From RHKX01 sp964497825 (GTDB taxonomy: Bacteria; Actinomycetota; Thermoleophilia; Solirubrobacterales; 70-9): a stretch of 44,439 bases of DNA. Positions 1 to 7,253 of this stretch are shown here, in pieces. Position 1 is the first letter of the stretch. The number at the start of each line of letters is the position of its first letter. Both the position numbers and the translations under genes were made by a program. The notes under the pieces were generated by a model. It saw nothing but the letters and a program-made list of their open reading frames with translations. It was not told the origin of the DNA and ran no database searches. The stretch covers positions 1 through 44,439 of the forward strand of contig CAZCFA010000016.1 of the NCBI GenBank assembly GCA_964497825.1, written 5' to 3'.

Positions 1-696
1 GTCGCCGTCGTCTTCGAGGGCCGCGACGCCGCCGGCAAGGGCGGCGCGATCAAGCGGATCACCGAGTACGTGCCGCCGCGAGTGGTCCGCACCGTGGCGC
101 TGCCGAAGCCGACCGAAAAGGAGACGACGCAGTGGTACTTCCAGCGCTACGTCGCCCACCTGCCCGCCGCCGGCGAGGTCGTCCTCTTCGACCGCTCCTG
201 GTACAACCGCGCCGGGGTCGAGCGGGTGCTCGGGTTCTGCACCGAGGACGAGTACGAGCGGTTCCTGCGCCAGTGCCCGGTCTTCGAGCGGATGCTGGTC
301 GACGACGGGATCCACCTGATCAAGTACTGGTTCTCGGTCACCGACGAGGAGCAGGAGCGCCGCTTCGAGGCCCGCATCGAAGACCCGCTGAAGCAGTGGA
401 AGCTGTCGACGACCGACCTCGAGTCGCGGACGCGCTGGGTCGACTACTCGAAGGCGAAGGACGAGATGTTCGCCCACACCGACATCCCCGAGTGCCGCTG
501 GAACGTCGTCGACTCGGCGATCAAGCGCAACGCCCGGATCAACTGCATCTCGCACCTGCTCGGGCAGGTCCCCTGGCAGCCGCCGAAGGAGGCGAAGACG
601 ATCGAGCTGCCGCCGAAGCAGCACGACGACGGCTACGAGCGGCCGCCGCAGGAGCTGCAGGCGTTCGTGCCGGATCGGGCGGCGGAACTGGTCTGA
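1..696 (+). CDS. ppk2: Polyphosphate kinase 2 (PPK2), 5'-truncated by the window edge
   Basis: The reading frame is open from base 1, so the first codons lie outside the window. The visible part is 231 residues. It begins in the Walker A region (GRDAAGKGG, residues 8-16 of the fragment) and continues with the family hallmark DRSWYNRAGVE and the lid region with EARIEDPLKQWKLS. These are signatures of single-domain PPK2, a P-loop kinase that moves phosphate between polyphosphate and nucleoside phosphates in the cytoplasm. Class I (polyP-dependent phosphorylation of a nucleoside diphosphate) is the likely subgroup from overall similarity, but direction and substrate cannot be read from sequence. 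The stop codon lies in a 26-bp tandem duplication (688-739), so the last codons are repeated just downstream. A repeat spacer without genes follows. Confidence 0.93.
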   Translation, partial: VAVVFEGRDAAGKGGAIKRITEYVPPRVVRTVALPKPTEKETTQWYFQRYVAHLPAAGEVVLFDRSWYNRAGVERVLGFCTEDEYERFLRQCPVFERMLVDDGIHLIKYWFSVTDEEQERRFEARIEDPLKQWKLSTTDLESRTRWVDYSKAKDEMFAHTDIPECRWNVVDSAIKRNARINCISHLLGQVPWQPPKEAKTIELPPKQHDDGYERPPQELQAFVPDRAAELV

Positions 697-739
697 GGCG
701 CGCCCGGGCGGAGCTGGTCTGAGGCGCGCCCGGGCGCAG
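688..739. repeat. 26-bp tandem duplication across the ppk2 stop codon
   Basis: Two adjacent units, 688-713 and 714-739, agree at 23 or more of 26 positions. Both contain CTGGTCTGAGGCGCGCCC, so the terminal Leu-Val-stop of ppk2 is present twice. The second copy is in a different frame and is not translated as part of the gene. Confidence 0.85.
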
Positions 740-1288
740 GCGCCGCCGCAGCGCCCGCGGCGCGCGCGGCGACCCGTCGACCGCGTTGCCCCGACGCCCG
801 CGTCAACCGCGTCGCAGGCGCACCCGGCGCGTTGCCACCCGTCGCCGCGCCGAACGTCGATTACTACCGCGTGGAGCAGGGATCGGTCGACGTTCGAGGG
901 CCGCCGCGCTGCACCCGTCGACCGCGACTACAGCGTCGCAGGCGAGCAACGCAGGCGAGCAACCGGCGCACCCGTCGCAGGCGTCGAACGTCGATTACTA
1001 CCCCGTGGAGCAAGGCCCCATCGACGTTCGATGGGGCCGCCCGTGGCCCACCCGCCGTCGACCCCACCGGCCCCGTCGCAAGCGTCGCAACCGGCGCATT
1101 CGCGCGTTGCCGCGTCGAACGTCGATTACTACCCCGTGGGGCAAGGATCCATCGACGTTCGATGGGGCCAACCGTCGCGAGGGACGGTCCCGGCCTCCCA
1201 CGCGAGTCGCGCGACCCACCGGCTCGACCGGATAGCGGCCGCCGCGGCCGTGGCGGTGCGAGTCGAGCCGGAGAGCATGCGGGCAGGC
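697..1288. repeat. Gene-free spacer with three copies of a long hairpin element
   Basis: No gene is supported here. Three copies of an inverted repeat occur at about 130-bp spacing: arms 851-860/887-896, 984-995/1020-1031 and 1115-1126/1151-1162. The arms in copies 2 and 3 are TCGAACGTCGAT and ATCGACGTTCGA, a perfect 12-bp stem; copy 1 keeps 10 bp. The enclosed 24-26 bases are also conserved (TTACTACC, one variable base, CGTGG, then GCA) and can form a small inner helix, CTAC with GTGG. In copy 2 the right arm is the centre of a second palindrome, GGCCCCATCGA-CGT-TCGATGGGGCC (1014-1038), which excludes the first fold. Low-grade repeats of GCAGGCGAGCAAC type fill the rest. Confidence 0.8.
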
Positions 1289-1294
1289 TAGGCT
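1289..1294 (+). promoter_or_regulatory. -10 box TAGGCT for a leaderless start
   Basis: TAGGCT fits the actinobacterial TANNNT box and ends 7 bases before the ATG at 1302. There is no Shine-Dalgarno sequence, which suggests that transcription starts at or next to the start codon. Confidence 0.5.
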
Positions 1295-1301
1295 GCGGCT
1301 G

Positions 1302-3083
1302 ATGGAGATCGCGTCGCAGCCCGGGCCCGCCGACCTTCCCGCCGGCGCCGAGCCCGGCGACGGGCTGATCCTCGACCCGAACGCGCCCGGCTTCGACCAT
1401 CTCGCCGATGCCGACCGGGCCGCGATCGAGGCGACGATCGCCTGGTTCGAGGAGCGCGGCAAGGTCAAGCTGAAGGAGGCCGACGCGGCCCACGAGTGGT
1501 ACGCCGACTACCTCGACTTCCAGGCGCGCGAGCGGATCTTCAGCCGCTTCTTGACGCCTCTGCGCGACGGCGGCGGCGACCCCGAGCGGCGCTGGGATAC
1601 GCAGCGGATCTGCGCCTTCAACGAGGTCTCCGCCTTCTACGGGCTCGCCTACTGGTACACGTGGCAGGTCACGATCCTCGGGCTCGGGCCGATCTTCCAA
1701 TCCGGCAACGAGGCAGCGCGGGCGAAGGCGGCGCGGCTGCTCGCCGACGGCGGGATCTTCGCCTTCGGGCTCTCCGAGCGCGCCCACGGCGCCGACATCT
1801 ACTCGACCGACATGGTGCTGACCCCCGACCCCGAGGTCGAGGGCGGCTACCGCGCCAACGGCGGCAAGTACTACATCGGCAACGGCAACGAGGCGGCGAT
1901 GGTCTCGGTCTTCGGTCGCGTCGAGGGGATCGAGGGGCCCGACGCCTACGTCTTCTTCGCCGCTGACTCCCAGCACCCCAGCTACGAGCTGGTCCGCAAC
2001 GTCGTCGCCTCGCAGAACTACGTAAGCCAGTTCGAGCTGCGCGACTACCCGGTCGCGCCCGACGACATCCTCCACACAGGCCCCGGCGCCTTCGACGCGG
2101 CGCTGAACACGGTCAACATCGGCAAGTTCAACCTCGGCTTCGCGGCGATCGGGATCTGCGAGCACGCCCTGCACGAGGCGATCACTCACGCCGACGCGCG
2201 GATCCTGTACGGCGGCCGCGTCACCGACTTCCCCCACGTCCGGCAGGCGTTCACCGATGCCTACGCGCGGCTCGTCGCGATGAAGCTGTTCGCCAGCCGG
2301 GCGATCGACTACCTCCGCGCGGCGACGCCCGGGGACCGCCGCTACCTGCTGTTCAACCCGCTGACAAAGATGAAGGTGACGACCGAGGGGGAGCGGGTGA
2401 TCGACGAGCTCTGGGAGGTGATGGCCGCCAAGGGCTTCGAGCGGGACACGTTCTTCGCGATGGCGGCGGTCGACATCCGCGGGCTGCCGAAGCTCGAGGG
2501 CACCGTGCACGTGAACATGGCGCTGACGCTGAAGTTCATGGCCGGCTACCTGTTCGGCGCCGACGGGTCGATCGCGCCGCCCGAGCGCCGGCTCGAGCCC
2601 GGGGACGACGATTTCCTCTTCCGGCAGGGGCCGGCGCGGGGCCTCGGCAAGATCCGCTTCGGCGACTGGCGCGGCGTCTTCGAGCGCCACTCGCGGGTCG
2701 CCAACGTCGCCCGCTTCGCCGGGCTCGCCGACTCGTTCAAGGACTTCCTCGCCGGCGCCGCGCCGGACGAGCAGCAGCGCCGGGACCTCGACTACCTGCT
2801 GACCCTCGGCGAGCTGTTCACGCTGATCCCCTACGGGCAGCTGATCTGCGAGCAGGCGGAGCTGACCGGCCTGCCCGACGACACGCTCGATCAGATCTTC
2901 GACCTGCTGATCCGCGACTTCTCGGCCTACGCGACCGAGCTCCACGGCAAGGCCTCGGCGACCGCGGCGCAGGCCGAGTGGGCGCGCGGCGCCGTCACCC
3001 GCCCGGTCGTCGATGAAGACCGCACCGAGGCGGTCTGGCGCAAGGTGCGGGCGCTCGCCGGCCGCTACGAGATGCGCCCGTAG
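1302..3083 (+). CDS. Acyl-CoA dehydrogenase family protein, long form (593 aa)
   Basis: This is a probable flavoprotein that oxidises an acyl-CoA thioester at C2-C3. The N-terminal helical region is followed by the nucleotide/flavin-binding segment (FGLSERAHGAD, then a beta-rich stretch with GGKYYIGNGNEAAM) and the C-terminal helical domain, where LEGTVHVN places a candidate catalytic Glu at about residue 399, matching the EGT motif of the family. At 593 residues it is about 200 longer than a typical bacterial enzyme and carries roughly 130 extra C-terminal residues. Its specificity is unknown. The ATG follows a TANNNT box by 7 bases and has no ribosome-binding site. It stands alone, convergent with the serine hydrolase gene at 3424-4731. 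Confidence 0.88.
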   Translation: MEIASQPGPADLPAGAEPGDGLILDPNAPGFDHLADADRAAIEATIAWFEERGKVKLKEADAAHEWYADYLDFQARERIFSRFLTPLRDGGGDPERRWDTQRICAFNEVSAFYGLAYWYTWQVTILGLGPIFQSGNEAARAKAARLLADGGIFAFGLSERAHGADIYSTDMVLTPDPEVEGGYRANGGKYYIGNGNEAAMVSVFGRVEGIEGPDAYVFFAADSQHPSYELVRNVVASQNYVSQFELRDYPVAPDDILHTGPGAFDAALNTVNIGKFNLGFAAIGICEHALHEAITHADARILYGGRVTDFPHVRQAFTDAYARLVAMKLFASRAIDYLRAATPGDRRYLLFNPLTKMKVTTEGERVIDELWEVMAAKGFERDTFFAMAAVDIRGLPKLEGTVHVNMALTLKFMAGYLFGADGSIAPPERRLEPGDDDFLFRQGPARGLGKIRFGDWRGVFERHSRVANVARFAGLADSFKDFLAGAAPDEQQRRDLDYLLTLGELFTLIPYGQLICEQAELTGLPDDTLDQIFDLLIRDFSAYATELHGKASATAAQAEWARGAVTRPVVDEDRTEAVWRKVRALAGRYEMRP

Positions 3084-3123
3084 GCAGTCAGAAGCCCGAC
3101 CCGGCTTGAGAGCGGGGCCGCGC

Positions 3124-3158
3124 CCGGAATCGCTCTCGCTGAGCGAGAGCGATTCCGG
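3124..3158. repeat. Perfect 35-bp palindrome, GGAATCGCTCTCGC family (copy 1)
   Basis: Left arm 3124-3140 and right arm 3142-3158 form a perfect 17-bp stem around one central base; the core arm is GGAATCGCTCTCGCT. It lies 41 bases after the acyl-CoA dehydrogenase stop, between convergent genes, and could act as a bidirectional terminator although no T-tract follows. Three relatives occur at 22324-22354, 22466-22496 and 22613-22643. Confidence 0.85.
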
Positions 3159-3423
3159 ATCGAGGAGCGCAGCGGCGCGTTCCCGCCGGAGGGCCGCGCC
3201 GGGGGCGTCGGCTCCGAGGGAGGAGCGCAGCGGGGGCGGATTCGCGACGGGGAGGATCGCAAAGCGGGGGCGGATTCGCGACGGAGGATCGCAGCGGGCG
3301 GCGTTCTCACCGGAGGATCGCGCGCGGGCTTCGGCTCCGAGGGAGGAGCGCAGCGGGCGACGTTCCCCCCGGGGGCCGCGCCGGGGCCTTCGGCTCCGGA
3401 CGGAGGATCGCAAGCGGGGGGCG
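3159..3423. repeat. Degenerate repeats in a convergent spacer
   Basis: The stretch is built of related pieces of the type CGGCTCCGAGGGAGGAGCGC, followed by AGCGGG, near 3206, 3330 and 3390, mixed with shorter GGAGGATCGC-AGCGGG and GGCGGATTCGCGACGG units. Open frames exist on both strands only because stop codons are rare at this composition. I see no gene here. Confidence 0.65.
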
Positions 3424-4731
3424 CTACAGGTGGCGCTCGTCGCTGGGCACCTTCGGCATCGCGCCGGTGATCCGCTGCATCGTGGCGAAGAACTTGTAGA
3501 GCTCGGGGTAGAGCACCGGCTTGCCGTTGTTGAGGACCGCGACCGAGATCGCGCGCTCGGGGTCGGCCCAGGCAAGCATGTTGGTGAAGCCGAGGTGGCC
3601 GAAGGCGTGCTGGGTGTCGCGGCCGTAGAGGCTGATCAGCTGGGCGCCGAGCATCAGCCCGTAGGAGAACCGGCTCGGGAACCCGAGCGAGAGGTCGAAC
3701 TCGAGGTGGGACTGCTCTTCGAGCGCGGCGCGGATCGTGTCCGCCTCGATCACGCGGATGCCGTCGAGCTCACCGCCGCGCCGCATCAGCTCGAAGAAGC
3801 GCGAGAGCTCGCGGGCGTTGGTGACGACGTTGGCGGAGGGGACGATGCCGGTCAGATACCGGGCGTCGGTGGCGGTGCGGACGAGGTCGCTGAGCGGCGA
3901 GCCGAGCGCGCGAGCGAGCAGCGTCGACAGCGGCGGCCCGGTCGGCGGTCCGCTGACGCAGTCGAGCGCGACCTGGTCGAGGTCCTCGGGGGAAACGCCG
4001 TAGCTGGTCCAGCGGAAGCCGAGCGGATCGAGGAACTCCTCGGCGAGCAGCGTGCGGATGTCCTTGCCGGTCGCCGCCTCGACGACCTCGGCGAGGATGA
4101 ACCCACCCGAGACCGCGTGGTAGGCGAGGCGCTTGCCGGCACGGGCGACCGGCTTGGCGTCGCGGAGGGCGCCGATGAGGAACTCGCGGTCACCGATCAG
4201 ATCGAGGTCGAGCGCCTCCGGAGGCAGGTTCGGAACGCCGGCGCGATGGGCGAGCACGTGGCCGACGGTGATCTCGTCCTTGCCGTAGGCCTCGTAGCCG
4301 GGGATGTGCTCGGCGACCGGGTCGTCGAGCGCGATCAGGCCGCGCTCGATCTGCTTGTGGACGACGAAGGCGGTGATCGCCTTCGAGGTCGAGTAGATGC
4401 AGAACGGCGTCGCGGTCGTGCAGGCGACCCGCTCGCCGTCGCCGTTGGCGCCCGGGGAGGCGCCGCGCGCGTAGCCGATCGCGCGGTCGAGGATCACGGC
4501 GCCGTTGCGGCGGACGCAGACCTGCATCGCCGGATGGACGCCGGCCCGGTACCAGTCGCGGACCGCCGACCAGATCGACTCGACCTCGTCGGAGCTGACG
4601 CCGCCGTCGGCCGGCGGCGCCTCCGCGCCCGTCGCGGTCACCGCATCGAGATCGGCGGGCACGTGGATCCGCCGCAGCGGGTCCGGCAGGCCGAGCGGCG
4701 GCCGCGGGACGGACGGGATCAGCGACAGCAT
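3424..4731 (-). CDS. Serine hydrolase of the beta-lactamase class C / esterase family (435 aa)
   Basis: The fold is that of penicillin-binding-protein-like serine hydrolases. The nucleophile motif SxxK is STSK at residues 114-117, the Tyr motif is YHAV at 204-207, and a late HLG at 379-381 takes the place of the KTG-type motif. A Tyr-His-Ala motif instead of Tyr-x-Asn is usual in EstB-like esterases, so an ester or amide hydrolase is more likely than a drug-resistance beta-lactamase. There is no signal peptide: the N-terminus is proline-rich and not hydrophobic, so the enzyme is probably cytoplasmic. A TAGGAT box lies 10 bases before the ATG. The substrate is unknown. Confidence 0.85.
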   Translation of the reverse strand: MLSLIPSVPRPPLGLPDPLRRIHVPADLDAVTATGAEAPPADGGVSSDEVESIWSAVRDWYRAGVHPAMQVCVRRNGAVILDRAIGYARGASPGANGDGERVACTTATPFCIYSTSKAITAFVVHKQIERGLIALDDPVAEHIPGYEAYGKDEITVGHVLAHRAGVPNLPPEALDLDLIGDREFLIGALRDAKPVARAGKRLAYHAVSGGFILAEVVEAATGKDIRTLLAEEFLDPLGFRWTSYGVSPEDLDQVALDCVSGPPTGPPLSTLLARALGSPLSDLVRTATDARYLTGIVPSANVVTNARELSRFFELMRRGGELDGIRVIEADTIRAALEEQSHLEFDLSLGFPSRFSYGLMLGAQLISLYGRDTQHAFGHLGFTNMLAWADPERAISVAVLNNGKPVLYPELYKFFATMQRITGAMPKVPSDERHL

Positions 4732-5071
4732 CCGGCGGCCGATCCTAGGGCAGCGAACGGTCGGCCGGGAGCGGTCGCGGGGCGCCGCCGGCCGGTCACG
4801 GCGGCGGTCCGGGAAGCGCCGGCGGCGGTCGCGGAGCGCCGGCGGGCGGCCACGCGGGCGGTCCGGGAAGCGCCGGCGGCGGTCGCCGGCCAGCCGGGAA
4901 GGCGCCGTCGCCGCGCCCAGGCTGCGGTTCCGAGCGCGCCGCGACGCCCGGTTTCGGGCGGCGGTGGGACGTGGCGGGCGATTGGCGGCGCGGCCGCAGC
5001 GAGCCAGGCGGTCGAGCCTGCCGCCTGGTTGCCAAGCGGCCGGCTCCGGCCGCCCCGAGCCGCCGCGCGGC
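4732..5071. repeat. Gene-free spacer with a 54-bp-period direct repeat
   Basis: A 30-base sequence beginning GGCGGTCCGGGAAGCGCC occurs at 4803-4832 and 4857-4886, with related GGCGGTCGCGGAGCGCCGG pieces between. The remainder is GC-rich simple sequence upstream of the serine hydrolase start on the minus strand. No gene is supported. Confidence 0.65.
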
Positions 5072-5959
5072 TCAGCTTCCCGTCGTCGCCTCGGAGGGCG
5101 CCTCGCGCTCGCTGTCGGCGGTGCTGTGCGCGGCGCGCTCCTCGTAGGCGGCGCGGTGGCCCTCGTCGACCTCGAGCAGGACCTTGTCGGCCTTCATCGC
5201 CCTCGCGATCGCCTCGCGGCCGCTGCGCGGCAGCAGGCTGAGGACGGCGCCGATCGCCGCCGAGGAGCGCGGCACCCAGGCGTCGAAGCGGTTCGTCTCG
5301 ATCGCCTCGACGATCGCGTCGGCGACCTCCTCCGGCTCGAGCTTCTTGACGCCGCGGGTGTCGGTGAGGCCGCCGCCGAGCTCGGTGTTGACGACCGCCG
5401 GCATCACGCAGGAGACCTCGATCCCGTTGTCGCGGTTCTCGAGCCGGACGGCCTCGCTGAGGCCGACGACCGCATGCTTGGTCGCGCAGTAGGTGGCGCC
5501 GCCGGGCAGGCCCGCCTTGCCGGCCTGGCTGGCGATGTTGACGATGTGGCCGCTGCGGCGGGGGATCATTCGCTCGAGCGCGAGCTTGGTGCCGAAGATC
5601 ACCCCGTGCAGGTTGATGTCGACCATGATCCGCGCGGTCTCGTCGGTCTCCTGCTCGAACCGGCCGACGGGCATGATCCCGGCGTTGTTGATCAGCACGT
5701 CGAGCGGACCGAGCTCCGCCTCGGCGGCGTCGAGGAAGGCGACGAACGAATCGCGGTCGGTGACGTCGAGCTTGAACGCGACCGCGTTGCCGCCGAGCTC
5801 GGACGCGGTCTTCTCCGCGAGCTCGAGGTCGAGGTCGCCGATCGCGACCCGGGCGCCACGCCGCACCAGCGCGACCGCCGTCGCCTTGCCGATCCCGCGT
5901 GCCCCACCGGTGATCGCCACCATCTTCCCCGCAACCGACTTGACCTGCTTGCGCGCCAT
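5072..5959 (-). CDS. SDR-family NAD(P)-dependent oxidoreductase (295 aa)
   Basis: This is a classical short-chain dehydrogenase/reductase. TGGARGIG (residues 17-24) binds the cofactor, INNAG lies at 90-94, and the catalytic residues are Ser144 and the Tyr157-x3-Lys161 pair (YCATK). The Asp-Leu-Asp after the second strand favours NAD(H). The C-terminal ~45 residues are charged and extend beyond the normal core. I chose the ATG at 5959 because AGGAG stands about 10 bases upstream and the Rossmann fold starts shortly after; an in-frame ATG at 6001 is possible but has no such site. A TetR-type palindrome and a second hairpin lie in the leader, so control by a TetR-family repressor encoded elsewhere is likely. 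Substrate unknown. Confidence 0.92.
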   Translation of the reverse strand: MARKQVKSVAGKMVAITGGARGIGKATAVALVRRGARVAIGDLDLELAEKTASELGGNAVAFKLDVTDRDSFVAFLDAAEAELGPLDVLINNAGIMPVGRFEQETDETARIMVDINLHGVIFGTKLALERMIPRRSGHIVNIASQAGKAGLPGGATYCATKHAVVGLSEAVRLENRDNGIEVSCVMPAVVNTELGGGLTDTRGVKKLEPEEVADAIVEAIETNRFDAWVPRSSAAIGAVLSLLPRSGREAIARAMKADKVLLEVDEGHRAAYEERAAHSTADSEREAPSEATTGS

Positions 5960-6002
5960 CGTCCCTACTCCTCTGCTGGTTGGAAGTTGCCCTCGGATCA
6001 TG

Positions 6003-6025
6003 GCGCACCGGCGCACCCGGTGCGC
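6003..6025. promoter_or_regulatory. Small inverted repeat in the SDR leader
   Basis: GCGCACC at 6003-6009 and GGTGCGC at 6019-6025 form a 7-bp stem with a 9-base loop, directly beside the larger palindrome at 6029-6048. It could be part of the M20 gene's terminator or of the SDR leader; I cannot tell which. Confidence 0.4.
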
Positions 6026-6028
6026 TGC

Positions 6029-6048
6029 GACTGGCTGACCAGCCAGTC
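6029..6048. promoter_or_regulatory. TetR-type operator palindrome
   Basis: GACTGGCTG-AC-CAGCCAGTC has perfect 9-base arms. The form matches operators of TetR-family repressors, many of which control SDR and lipid genes. It lies 70 bases upstream of the SDR start on the minus strand and 15 bases after the end of the M20 peptidase gene. No regulator gene is present in the window. Confidence 0.6.
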
Positions 6049-6063
6049 CGGGGTCGCGGCGGT

Positions 6064-7212
6064 TCAGTCCTCGAGCAGCGCGTCGAGGACCGCCAACGCG
6101 ACCTCGGCCCGCGGCGCCAGCGAGTCGATCAGCAGGTGCTCGTGCGGGTTGTGGGCGAAGCCGCCGAGCGGCCCGAGCCCGTCGATCGCCAGCGGCACGT
6201 ACGGAGCGATGTTGCTCGCGTCGGACGCGCCACCGCGGTCGGTCGCCGCGATCGGCCGCCCGATCGCGGCGGCGGCGCGCGCCAGCACCGGCGCGGCGAC
6301 CTCGCGCGCGTCCATGTCCGGCCACAGCCGCAGCCGCTCGACCGCGAGGCCGACGCCGTCGAGGTCGTTCGGCACGGCGGCGATCACGGCGGCGAACGCG
6401 TCGTCGCGGTCGGCCCGGATGTCAACCGTGAGCCGGCCGCGGGCCGGGACCGCGTTCAGCGCCTCGCCGGCGTCGATCATCGTCGGCACCACGGTCAGCG
6501 CCTGCGGCCCGCTCGGGTCGTGCAGCGCCGCGAGCCGCTCGGCGACCGCGGCGAGCGCCAGCAGCGCGCTGCGGCCGTGGTCGGGGTTGGCCCCGGAGTG
6601 GGCGGCGACGCCCTCGGCATCGACGCGGATCGCGGCCGCCGCCTTGCGCTTGACGACGAGCGCCTCGCTGCCGTCGGCGAGCCGCTCGCCGCCCTCGAAG
6701 CAGAGGCAGGCGTCGAAGCCCGCAAAGCGCTTCCCGTGCGCGAACGGCGCCGCCCGGAACTCCTCGTCGTTGACCAGCAGCAACGCGGCCTCGGCGAACG
6801 AGCCGGGACGGTCGGCGAGCGCCCGGAAGAGGCCGAGCGCGAGCGCGTCGCCGCCCTTCATGTCGATCGTCCCCGAGCCGTAGAGCCGGTTGCCGTCGGC
6901 GACGGCGGGGCGGTGGCGATCGTGGGCGACGACCGTGTCGAGGTGGCCGACGAGGACGATCCGCGCTGAGCCGGTCCCTTGCAGGCGGGCGAGCAGGTCG
7001 GGCGCGTGATCGGGAGAGGAGCAGGGGATCCGCTCGGCCGCGGCCGCGGCCGGCAGCATCGGCAGCGTCGCCGCGACCGCGCGCTCGGCGGCCCGGGCAT
7101 CGCCCGACGGCGAGGAGATCGCGACCAGCTCGTGGATCTCGCGCAGGGCCCGCTCGGCGATCGCGGCAGCGAGCCGGCGGCGCTGGTCGCGTGCGCTCGC
7201 GGAGCGGTCCAT
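6064..7212 (-). CDS. M20-family metallopeptidase (382 aa)
   Basis: This is a zinc aminoacylase/carboxypeptidase-type hydrolase (ArgE/DapE/CPG2 superfamily), probably cytoplasmic. The metal and catalytic motifs are visible: GHLDTV with His90 and Asp92, the bridging Asp in TIDMKGG (Asp117), NDEE with the general base Glu150 and metal-binding Glu151, and a late His in FAHNPHEH. The insert between, with the GVAAHSGANPDHG motif, is the dimerisation ('lid') domain. Its length is normal for the family. The substrate could be an N-acyl amino acid or a small peptide and cannot be read from sequence. The start lies 41 bases from the divergent GTG of the MBL-fold gene, so the two promoters interleave (TAGCTT at 7224-7229 in this direction). 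Confidence 0.9.
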   Translation of the reverse strand: MDRSASARDQRRRLAAAIAERALREIHELVAISSPSGDARAAERAVAATLPMLPAAAAAERIPCSSPDHAPDLLARLQGTGSARIVLVGHLDTVVAHDRHRPAVADGNRLYGSGTIDMKGGDALALGLFRALADRPGSFAEAALLLVNDEEFRAAPFAHGKRFAGFDACLCFEGGERLADGSEALVVKRKAAAAIRVDAEGVAAHSGANPDHGRSALLALAAVAERLAALHDPSGPQALTVVPTMIDAGEALNAVPARGRLTVDIRADRDDAFAAVIAAVPNDLDGVGLAVERLRLWPDMDAREVAAPVLARAAAAIGRPIAATDRGGASDASNIAPYVPLAIDGLGPLGGFAHNPHEHLLIDSLAPRAEVALAVLDALLED

Positions 7213-7240
7213 CGGGTCCGGCCAAGCTACCGATCGCTGC

Positions 7241-7246
7241 TAGCTT
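7241..7246 (+). promoter_or_regulatory. -10 box TAGCTT for a leaderless GTG start
   Basis: TAGCTT ends 7 bases before the GTG at 7254. It is part of a compact divergent promoter region of about 40 bases shared with the M20 peptidase gene. Confidence 0.45.
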
Positions 7247-7253
7247 GACCGCG

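Noticed and set aside
786..1302. Frames encoding repeated NVDYYPVEQG-like peptides
   Set aside because: The three copies are in three different reading frames, the changes are not limited to silent sites, and there is no start signal; the conserved feature is the inverted repeat.
864..3575. A 903-codon antisense frame across the acyl-CoA dehydrogenase gene and both repeat spacers
   Set aside because: It is a shadow of the real gene on the plus strand; it shows no domain and runs through repeats.
3424..4731. Antibiotic-resistance beta-lactamase
   Set aside because: There is no signal peptide and the Tyr motif (YHA) fits EstB-like esterases better than class C beta-lactamases.
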